Shown piece after piece: positions 7,852 through 14,456 of a DNA stretch of 18,704 nt. Below the pieces are notes generated by a model, which was given only the letters and a program-made list of their open reading frames with translations, made no database searches and was not told the origin of the DNA. Position 1 is the first letter of the stretch; each line of letters starts with the position of its first letter. Made by a program: the position numbers and the translations under genes. This stretch comes from an uncultured Prevotella sp. (lineage in GTDB: Bacteria > Bacteroidota > Bacteroidia > Bacteroidales > Bacteroidaceae). Location: the NCBI GenBank assembly GCA_938028745.1, contig CALIZL010000065.1, positions 1 through 18,704 on the forward strand. Reading direction: 5' to 3'.

Positions 7852-9360
7852 CTAGAAAGCCAAGCCGAGGGCGGCCTCAAAGTTGTGGCGCGTGCCGTGA
7901 ATGGTGGGTTGGGCTTTAAGCACATAGCCCAATTGATAGGCTAATGAGAGCGTTAACTGATAGTGGGCGAAACGCTTTGCCGTGCCCAACGCTATGCGTG
8001 TGCTGGCCGTAGACGTGGCGTAGAAACGTTGCAGCGGTTGTGCCAGCTGGGTAGAGAACACCGTTTCTTGCGTTGATGGGTAACTTAGCGAGGCCTTGGG
8101 CAGGGTGAAGGCTTGACTTGCGCCATAGAAAAAGGCGAAGTTTCGGGGCAAGGGACGTTGCGAACGATAGGCTGCGGCGAGGTGGAAAGCATCGCGAACG
8201 AGGGTGTGTTGTGTGGCTCCGTCTTGTCGTTTCTCGTGTTCGGCGGTGGCATCGAGCGCAAATAGGTCGAGTCGCTGCGAGGTAAAGCGATGGTAGAGCA
8301 AAGCGTTAAGGCCGACATCGCGATGGTTATACACATAGTTTTTCTGTCCGCCGAGGATGTTATCTAGCCTATCCCAGCCCTTGGTAAAGTGGGCATGGAC
8401 CGTGGCTTGCAGGCGAAGTGCGGACGAAAGGGGATGAATTAGGCCCGCAAGAATGCGCGTTTGACGGAGGTTATAAGTGGAAAGGAGGTTGGCCGACACG
8501 TTTTTTGTTCGGCTACGACGTATGCTGTCGCGTTGGGCCAGATAGCTGGCGCGCGCCCAAAGCATCGTTTCGTTTCGGGTAAAGCTGGCTTGTAGCGACA
8601 GCTCGTGCCCGTAGGTGTTGGCTTGCATCTCGCGGTTTTGCAGCTTACCCGTCTTTCGGTGCATGCCAAATCCCATCAGTTCGTAGGCCATAAAGTCCAA
8701 TCGGTCGATGCGGTCGTTGTTCTCGTTCACGTAGATCAGGTTGTTATCGCTTGTTCCGTACACCATTCCTGCGGCCATAGAGATATGCACGGGGGCGAGG
8801 TTTAGGCCCACATTGAGGTGATAACGCGAGTAAAAGCTCTCGGTAGAAGGGCGTGGGTCGTTGCTGCGTGCGCCCTTGTGATACCTTATTTGCAAGGCTG
8901 CACCGAGGTCGAATAGGCGCGAAAGGCAGTAGTTTGCTGCGCCTTTAAGTTGGTAGGTTTCGTTTAGCCAACTGCCTTTGCGTGGCGATGCAAAGTAGTA
9001 GGGCATGCCTAGGCGCGGCGTTTCGCTAAGCAACCAACCCACACTATCGGCAAATTGTCGGTCGTAGGCAAACTCGCCGTATAGTCGCCAGCGGTTAGTG
9101 GTGTGCACGCCCATAGACGAAAGCCGCAAATTCGTATCTTTTTTGGGTGTTTGCAGGCGCATTAAAGGGCCTCGTTCGTGGGTGAAAGTCGCCGAGGTAT
9201 AACCATAGCTGTGCGCCGGTAGCAAGTAAATGCCTTGTGGCGAGGCCATGATTTGGTGGTGTTGCCGCCACTCTTGGGGAGTTGGAACGGCAAAGCGCGT
9301 GAGCGAATCTTGAGCGGAGGCAGGCGTAGAGAACAACGCAAGCAGAACGAGTAGAAGCAT
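7852..9360 (-). CDS. Outer-membrane beta-barrel protein, DUF6850-like
   Basis: A 502-aa protein with an N-terminal signal sequence (MLLLVLLALFSTPASAQ) that unusually lacks basic residues before the hydrophobic core. The rest alternates polar and hydrophobic residues in many short strands (for example WRLYGEFAYDRQF, LGAALQIRYHKG, HELSLQASFTRNETMLWARASYL) and ends in FEAALGLAF, the aromatic C-terminal residue typical of outer-membrane barrels. I recall this as the DUF6850 outer-membrane family, often next to DUF4876 lipoproteins and TonB receptors, but could not check it. No alternative in-frame ATG lies close upstream. It follows the lipoprotein gene after a 229-bp gap with a long inverted repeat, and precedes the M16 gene by 46 bp. 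A role as partner pore or surface component of the uptake system is inference. Confidence 0.75.
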   Translation of the reverse strand: MLLLVLLALFSTPASAQDSLTRFAVPTPQEWRQHHQIMASPQGIYLLPAHSYGYTSATFTHERGPLMRLQTPKKDTNLRLSSMGVHTTNRWRLYGEFAYDRQFADSVGWLLSETPRLGMPYYFASPRKGSWLNETYQLKGAANYCLSRLFDLGAALQIRYHKGARSNDPRPSTESFYSRYHLNVGLNLAPVHISMAAGMVYGTSDNNLIYVNENNDRIDRLDFMAYELMGFGMHRKTGKLQNREMQANTYGHELSLQASFTRNETMLWARASYLAQRDSIRRSRTKNVSANLLSTYNLRQTRILAGLIHPLSSALRLQATVHAHFTKGWDRLDNILGGQKNYVYNHRDVGLNALLYHRFTSQRLDLFALDATAEHEKRQDGATQHTLVRDAFHLAAAYRSQRPLPRNFAFFYGASQAFTLPKASLSYPSTQETVFSTQLAQPLQRFYATSTASTRIALGTAKRFAHYQLTLSLAYQLGYVLKAQPTIHGTRHNFEAALGLAF

Positions 9361-9414
9361 GGGGAGGAGAGTTTTTGAGGAGTTATGGAGATTTTTTGAG
9401 GAGTTAAGGAGTTA

Positions 9415-9564
9415 AGTTAAGGAGTTATGGAGTTAAGGAGTTAAGCCAATAGCTTATGTAATCAATGGCAACAGACATGTTTGCTAACCACCCCACTAGC
9501 CTTTCAATTGGGTTGTAACAACAAGGCATTTGGCTTAACTCCTTAACTCCATAACTCCTTAACT
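9415..9564. repeat. 33-bp perfect inverted repeat built from GGAGTTAA units
   Basis: Arm 1 at 9415-9447 and arm 2 at 9532-9564 are perfect reverse complements (33 bp), separated by 84 bases. Each arm consists of 8-bp GGAGTTAA/GGAGTTAT units, and further units lie outside both arms. In the operon mRNA the arms could fold into a long stem between the lipoprotein and barrel genes. Confidence 0.85.
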
Positions 9565-9567
9565 CCT

Positions 9568-9601
9568 CAAAAATAACTCCTTAACTCCTTTATTTAGCAA
9601 A
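9568..9601 (-). promoter_or_regulatory. Weak candidate internal promoter for barrel and M16 genes
   Basis: On the minus strand TTTG (9601-9598) is followed after 22 bases by TATTTTTG (9575-9568). The spacing is slightly longer than the usual 19-21, and the TTTG lies in the last codons of the lipoprotein gene. If real, transcription would start within the right arm of the inverted repeat. Confidence 0.3.
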
Positions 9602-10939
9602 CGCCTTAGGGTTTGGAATCATCTCAACAAAGTCGAGTTTAGAGTTGTTGAGGTCTTGCAGAATGCGGCGACCATCATTCACTCGGCTCACCTTACGCGT
9701 AATACAACGGAAGCTGTTGTCGGGTTTGGAGTAGGCATAGCTGGCATCGAGCGACTTTTGGAAAGCCTTTGGCGACACATAACTGTCGGGGTTGGGGTTG
9801 ATAACCTCAACGGCATCGATGATAGATGTGTTGGGAATTTGCATGTAAGTATGGTGGTCGCCTTTCTTCATGTCGATATATGGACGGCGATATTCGGGTA
9901 GTTTATTGGGCGAAGGATGGCGGAAGATGACGTATCCCTCTTTGCCATTGCGCGAAGGCCGCATGTATAGGTTGCTACCTTTCTTTATAATCACCATGTT
10001 TGCAGCGCTCTTATTGTCCAATTCCTCATATCCGGGGTACACAACATCAAACTCTGCCTTGCTTAGGTCGAGCGTAGAGTCGGGCCATTCGGGTGTAACT
10101 TGCTTGCCCGATGAGGTGGTAAAGGGTTGTTTATAGTTCTGGGCGAAGGGTGCGATGATGAAACTTTCACCCGGTTTGATGGGATAATCCTTGCCCGAAC
10201 CTGGCACCATGATAACGACATCACCGTAAACATACTTGCCGTTTGCACCTTCGGTGTCGACCATACCTTCTGATTTGCTCCAATCGTATGTGCCATTAGA
10301 AGTTAAATATAAGTTCTTATTCATGTAAGGATGCGGTTTCCCATTGGCTAGAAAACCGTAACGGTTCATCGTTGTGAGTGCAAAACAAAGGCTATCGGCA
10401 TAAAGAGTGCGCGAAGAGTTGTTGTAGATCTCGATAAAGCGGTCGTCTTCGCCACCTGCTTTCTTGCTATCCGACCCCGCATAGTATATGGTTTTGAGAA
10501 CAAAATCGTCGGTTGTGGATGTGGCTAGCTCCAAATTGATGGTCGTTTCCTTGTTGGGTTGCAGTTGTATGCCCGTTGCAGCAGCCGAGAAAAGCACATC
10601 TTCGGTGCTGTTTTCGCCTGTAATTTCGCTGTATTCGTTGGCGGGAAGGGTGTAGGTAGCCGTTATGTCGTATATGTCTACCGGCAAATTGGGCATCTCC
10701 ACCGTACCGTTGATGGTGGTTTCGTAGGCTGTTTCTTTCCCTGTATTGATGTTGCGCAAGGTAATTGCGACCTTTTGGGCTTTGGCTTTCTCGAAAGTCT
10801 TGTCGATTTTAACGTTCACTTTCACCGATGCACTCGACACTTCGGGGGCGTCGTTTTCGCTGCAAGCCGTGAACAATGCGGCTATGGCCATTGTCAGGAA
10901 TAGGGCGATGCGGTTGCCCCAACGTCTTTTTTCTTTCAT
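9590..10939 (-). CDS. Outer-membrane lipoprotein, DUF4876-like
   Basis: A 449-aa lipoprotein. I chose the ATG at 10939 because it gives a clean lipoprotein signal (MKEKRRWGNRIALFLTMAIA, then LFTAC with the lipid-bearing cysteine at residue 26). The longer frame from 11017 adds 26 residues that spoil it. SENDAPE follows the cysteine; acidic residues here are compatible with surface export in this phylum. An N-terminal Ig- or carboxypeptidase-like beta domain follows (about residues 35-130), then a region I recognise as DUF4876-like, with DDFVLKTIYYAGS and DRFIEIYNNSSRTLYADSLC. That last segment resembles lamin-tail-like beta domains. It lies 58 bp after the receptor gene, so the two are co-transcribed. 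By analogy with other receptor/lipoprotein pairs it could be a surface lid or ligand-binding partner of the receptor; ligand unknown. Confidence 0.78.
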   Translation of the reverse strand: MKEKRRWGNRIALFLTMAIAALFTACSENDAPEVSSASVKVNVKIDKTFEKAKAQKVAITLRNINTGKETAYETTINGTVEMPNLPVDIYDITATYTLPANEYSEITGENSTEDVLFSAAATGIQLQPNKETTINLELATSTTDDFVLKTIYYAGSDSKKAGGEDDRFIEIYNNSSRTLYADSLCFALTTMNRYGFLANGKPHPYMNKNLYLTSNGTYDWSKSEGMVDTEGANGKYVYGDVVIMVPGSGKDYPIKPGESFIIAPFAQNYKQPFTTSSGKQVTPEWPDSTLDLSKAEFDVVYPGYEELDNKSAANMVIIKKGSNLYMRPSRNGKEGYVIFRHPSPNKLPEYRRPYIDMKKGDHHTYMQIPNTSIIDAVEVINPNPDSYVSPKAFQKSLDASYAYSKPDNSFRCITRKVSRVNDGRRILQDLNNSKLDFVEMIPNPKAFAK

Positions 10940-10997
10940 TTTTTCTGTGTATTTGTTGTTGATAATGTTGTTTGTGGTAAACGGAAAGCGAGGCCAC

Positions 10998-13784
10998 TTA
11001 GAACTTGTAGCTAACATCCATGCTCACCGTTGGCGGCTGATTAAAGTATATTCGTTCGCCTTGGCGTTCTATCCAAGGGCGATAATTGAACACATTATTT
11101 ATATAACACGATAGGCGCAGCTGCTTACCAATCTCCTTAGACACGCGAAGATGACAGTTGGGAACGATGATTGGCTGCGAAATATTTACGGGTTCGTTGT
11201 CTTTTAGCCGCAGATAGGTCCAGCGGATGTCCTTTCGTTGCTGCTCATCTAGGTACACACGACGGAAGTTTTGGTCGATGTAACCGATGGGATAAATGTC
11301 GAAACCATGCCGGTTGAAGTGCCTGAACCAGAAGTTTTGCAGGCGCAAGTTGAATATCAAGCCAAGGGTGGGTATCTGTTTGGTGAGGCTTAGGGTGGAG
11401 ATTAGCTCGTGCGAGCTGTTCTTTGTGGGGGCGTAGATGCCCGAAACGGCCTCCTTGTCTAAGTCGATAGAGGTGCTTACGCGTTCGCCTTGCTGATGAT
11501 AAAGGCTGTAATTGTAAACCACCGAGAAGTTGATGCCTAAGCCCAAGGGTTTGATGTTGCGCAGATTGCCAATCCATTCTACGCCTGCATTGCGACTATA
11601 AAGCAGGTTGCGGGGCGTAAAATAATAGTCGATAATGAGCTGGGGGTCGCCCTTGGGCGCATAGATGGGCCGTTGGTTGGGCTGTTGCGACACGGTTTCG
11701 TAATGCTGAACCCACATCGTATCGAGCACAGCCTCTGAACTGATGCCGCGTAAGTCTATCTTAAGATAGCCCGTTAGCGAGGTGTTGAAGTTGCTGTTGG
11801 CATAGGCTGTGCCCACTTCAAAGCTGTGTGTGTAGGGCGAAAGCAAGTTGGGGTTGGTGGGATTAACCACTTTGGTCTTGTACATAAAGAGCCGCTCGTT
11901 GGCGTTGTTGCTGTAATTGCTGTACACCAGACGGTCGAAATACACGTTTTCGGGATATAAAAAGGCCGTGGCGGGTATTTTATAGCTGATGCCGTAGGCC
12001 GCATTAAAGCTCAATCCATTGTCTAACGCCCACATCATGTTGATGCGTGGAGAGGCCGCAGAGCGTTGGTTTTGAAGTTCAAGGCGCAGGCCTGCCGTTG
12101 CGTTTAGCGTGCCGTGAGCCGTGGGCAGCACCAACTTGTCTTGCACATACAAGCCGTATTGGTTCAGGTTAATGCGGTTTCGGTACTGGTAAGAGCGGTC
12201 GCCGCGCCCTCCTTGTCCACCATCGTAGAACGGAGTTTCGGCGTTGAAAATCTTTCCACGCCCATGATTGGCCTCATGTCGGGCGAAAATGCCCAAGCTA
12301 AGCGTGTGTGTGGCGCGGCTCCACCTTAGCGTTCGGCGTGCCTCCACGTTGGCCGAGAGGGCCAAGGGCTTGCCGTCTATCTCCAAAAGGGCGGTGTAAT
12401 AGGGTGGGGCAACATCCGTTTCGTGCAGTCCGTTGGTGTAAGCATCGGTGATAAGGTTCAGTCTGTTGTTGGCAATAAACTCTTCGTGCATGTCGTATTG
12501 GTGCGACAGAGAGAGCGAAAAGTTATAGTCGATGCCGTCGATAAGCGCGTTTTGTTGGGGCGAAAGCGCGCCACGCAGGGCCAAACGCAGGTTCTGGCGG
12601 TCGGTTCGGGTGCGGTTAAGCGTGGCGTCGGGGTCGCTTTTCAGTCCGTCAACGTTTTTAGAAAAGTCGGCCGAAAGGGTGTTTTCCCATGTCAAGGCTC
12701 GGCTAATGGTGTGTGTCCACGTGGCGTTGAGGGCGATGTTTGCGTTTGTTTTCAGCTTGTCGCGCCTGTCGCGGGTGCTGTGCAGATAGTCTATGTTGAG
12801 GTTAAGCATGCCCCAACGCTCGCCAAGAGCGAAACCTTTGCCCAGCGAGGCGTTGAAAATGTCGTATTGCACCTTTACACTACCATAGAAAGGGGTAAGT
12901 CCGGCGCGGCGATTGATGATAACGGCACCGCTGCTTAGGTCGCCATACTTGGCTGGAGCCACGCCCGAAATCACCTCAACGCTCTCTATCGACGAGGCGG
13001 GAATAAGGCGCAAGTCGTTTCCGCTGCCCACATTCTCGTTGTTGTCGGTGTTAAAACGGCGGTCGAACATCTTGATGCCGCCCCATTTTCCGTAGCTGTC
13101 TAGCTGCATGTTGGTGTTGTTCGAGAGGGGCGTACCGTCTACCACGTAGGCAATGCCAAAGGCAGCGTTGCGCACATAGTCGTTAAGCTTGTTGCGCGAA
13201 TAGGCATCGAGCGGGTTTTGCAGGTCGCCTTGCAGAGCTGAGCGCAAGGTTAAGAAACTGGCGTTGTGCATGTCGGTGTTGAGAATGGCCTTGCCTGGCA
13301 GTGCCTGAACAATATCGGCCAGACTGTAAGCTTGTATGTTGTCGATGGTGTTTCGCTGAATGAGCATCGACGAATTGCTGTGTCGGGGTGCGCGTGTGGC
13401 GTTCACCTGCACGTCTTTCAGGTAAAGGTTGTTGTCGTCTAGTGCGATGTTTATCTTCTTTTCTTTCGCCACAGCATCGTGCGTAATGGTTAATTGGCGC
13501 GTGGCTTTGCCCAGATACGACACTGTTAGGCGCGTTCCTTTGGTGGTAAAGAGTGCAGGTTTGAGTCTAATTCGGCCTTGTGCGTCGGCAGTATAGGTAA
13601 GGCCGGCACTCTCTACGATAACAGTGGCGTAGGGTAAGGCCTGCCCATTGCGGTCGGTAATGGTCAATGAGATGTTCTCGTCTGTGGATTGGGCGTGCGC
13701 CAACTGGTTAAAAGCACACGCAAAAGCCATGAACAAAACCATAACACGTATTCCTCCCCATAGAATTCGTGCGGGAAACTTCAT
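10998..13784 (-). CDS. TonB-dependent outer-membrane receptor
   Basis: A 928-aa receptor for active uptake across the outer membrane, powered by TonB. I chose the ATG at 13784 (MKFPARILWGGIRVMVLFMA, signal peptide ending at LAHAQ) because the predicted -7 box lies about 55 bases upstream of it and the longer frame from 13868 would start upstream of the transcript. A CarboxypepD_reg-like beta domain follows (about residues 40-125, ITDRNGQALPYATVIVE), then a plug domain ending in IESVEVISGVAPAKYGDLSS, then a long barrel ending in VSMDVSYKF with the C-terminal aromatic residue. There is no SusD gene beside it, so it is not a classical glycan system; the partners are a DUF4876-like lipoprotein, a second barrel and M16 proteases. 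Ligand not evident from sequence. Confidence 0.9.
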   Translation of the reverse strand: MKFPARILWGGIRVMVLFMAFACAFNQLAHAQSTDENISLTITDRNGQALPYATVIVESAGLTYTADAQGRIRLKPALFTTKGTRLTVSYLGKATRQLTITHDAVAKEKKINIALDDNNLYLKDVQVNATRAPRHSNSSMLIQRNTIDNIQAYSLADIVQALPGKAILNTDMHNASFLTLRSALQGDLQNPLDAYSRNKLNDYVRNAAFGIAYVVDGTPLSNNTNMQLDSYGKWGGIKMFDRRFNTDNNENVGSGNDLRLIPASSIESVEVISGVAPAKYGDLSSGAVIINRRAGLTPFYGSVKVQYDIFNASLGKGFALGERWGMLNLNIDYLHSTRDRRDKLKTNANIALNATWTHTISRALTWENTLSADFSKNVDGLKSDPDATLNRTRTDRQNLRLALRGALSPQQNALIDGIDYNFSLSLSHQYDMHEEFIANNRLNLITDAYTNGLHETDVAPPYYTALLEIDGKPLALSANVEARRTLRWSRATHTLSLGIFARHEANHGRGKIFNAETPFYDGGQGGRGDRSYQYRNRINLNQYGLYVQDKLVLPTAHGTLNATAGLRLELQNQRSAASPRINMMWALDNGLSFNAAYGISYKIPATAFLYPENVYFDRLVYSNYSNNANERLFMYKTKVVNPTNPNLLSPYTHSFEVGTAYANSNFNTSLTGYLKIDLRGISSEAVLDTMWVQHYETVSQQPNQRPIYAPKGDPQLIIDYYFTPRNLLYSRNAGVEWIGNLRNIKPLGLGINFSVVYNYSLYHQQGERVSTSIDLDKEAVSGIYAPTKNSSHELISTLSLTKQIPTLGLIFNLRLQNFWFRHFNRHGFDIYPIGYIDQNFRRVYLDEQQRKDIRWTYLRLKDNEPVNISQPIIVPNCHLRVSKEIGKQLRLSCYINNVFNYRPWIERQGERIYFNQPPTVSMDVSYKF

Positions 13785-13837
13785 ATCTTTTTGTCTTTTT
13801 CTTATCCTGTTAAGTGCAAAACGTACTATGCAATTTG

Positions 13838-13869
13838 CAAAGTTAGGGATTAATAGTGAATTGAGCAAT
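13838..13869 (-). promoter_or_regulatory. Promoter of the receptor operon
   Basis: On the minus strand ATTG (13869-13866) is followed after 20 bases by TAACTTTG (13845-13838), a perfect TAnnTTTG box. Transcription would start near 13831, leaving about 47 bases of leader before the ATG at 13784. Confidence 0.72.
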
Positions 13870-13886
13870 ACCTATATATAGGTATT
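13867..13886. promoter_or_regulatory. 20-bp perfect palindrome, candidate operator
   Basis: AATACCTATATATAGGTATT is its own reverse complement over 20 bp. It overlaps the -33 element of the receptor promoter and extends upstream (about -36 to -55), a position typical of activator or repressor binding. Its core recurs with one change at 3252-3263. Confidence 0.65.
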
Positions 13887-13893
13887 TGTAGTA

Positions 13894-13942
13894 GCCTCAC
13901 CCCCAGCCCCTCTCCAAGGGGAGAGGGGAGTGATATGCCTTG
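13894..13942 (-). repeat. Dispersed hairpin element, copy 4 (inverted)
   Basis: Reverse-complement copy of the 50-bp element, lacking one terminal base match, with the 9-bp stem intact. GTTGACGAGTTAAC runs follow at about 13958-13978, mirroring the order seen in copies 1-3. It begins 8 bases beyond the operator palindrome. Confidence 0.85.
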
Positions 13943-13990
13943 TTTGTTATCCTCTTGTTGACGAGTTAACAAGTCAACTTATTATCTCTC

Positions 13991-14040
13991 GGCCTCACCC
14001 CCAGCCTCTCTCCAAGGGGAGAGGGGAGTGATATGCCTTG
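13991..14040 (-). repeat. Dispersed hairpin element, copy 5 (inverted)
   Basis: Second inverted copy, with one base change in the stem (CCTCTCTCC in place of CCCCTCTCC) that weakens one pair. It starts 97 bases after copy 4; together they form a tandem pair like copies 1 and 2. Confidence 0.85.
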
Positions 14041-14082
14041 TGTTTTATTCGTTTGTTTGCTTGTTAACTCGGCAACTTTTAT

Positions 14083-14237
14083 CATAAACATCAGTACAAA
14101 GCATCTTGTACTGGCACTACAAGCACCTTGTACTGGCACTACAAGCTTCTTGTACTGACACTACAAGCACCTTGTACTGATGCTACGAAGTATCTTGTAC
14201 TGACGTTATAAGTATCTTGTGGCGTCTTTACAAAACG
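14083..14237. repeat. Second 22-bp tandem array, about seven units, unrelated sequence
   Basis: Units start at 14105, 14127, 14149, 14171, 14194 and 14216, with a decayed unit before them at 14083. The period is 22 bp except for one 23-bp step. The best units hold CTTGTA and TACAAG arms separated by 7 bases (CTTGTACTGGCACTACAAG). There is no spacer sequence. It lies between the second M16 gene and the receptor promoter. Confidence 0.9.
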
Positions 14238-14345
14238 CTTTTCGCAGCAGCGCAAATGCCGTTGTGCTGGCACATTGATACGTTGTTGGCAAAGCGGGCA
14301 ATGCGAACAACTTTCTAAATCAATTCCTTCTGACTATAAACGCAA

Positions 14346-14391
14346 CAACAGGTAGGGAAGGTCTTGTTGTAAGACACGTCCCTACCTGTTG
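14346..14391 (-). terminator. Long stem-loop downstream of the second M16 gene
   Basis: CAACAGGTAGGGA (14346-14358) and TCCCTACCTGTTG (14379-14391) form a perfect 13-bp stem, and GTCTT/AAGAC forms a smaller stem inside the loop. It lies 66 bases past the stop of the minus-strand M16 gene. Only a weak T-rich tract follows on that strand, so it may be a terminator or an mRNA-stabilising hairpin. Confidence 0.5.
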
Positions 14392-14456
14392 CTTGTTAGG
14401 ATGGATGGTGGCGTTTTGTGGCCATGTTGTGGCCTTTTCACCAGGCTGTTATGTAA

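Noticed and set aside
12423..12938. 171-codon plus-strand frame inside the receptor gene
   Set aside because: Antisense shadow of a well-supported TonB receptor; similar long shadows occur across the other GC-rich genes here.
10998..13784. SusC/SusD glycan-uptake pair
   Set aside because: No SusD-like gene or glycoside hydrolase adjoins the receptor; the lipoprotein lacks SusD features and the neighbours are M16 proteases.
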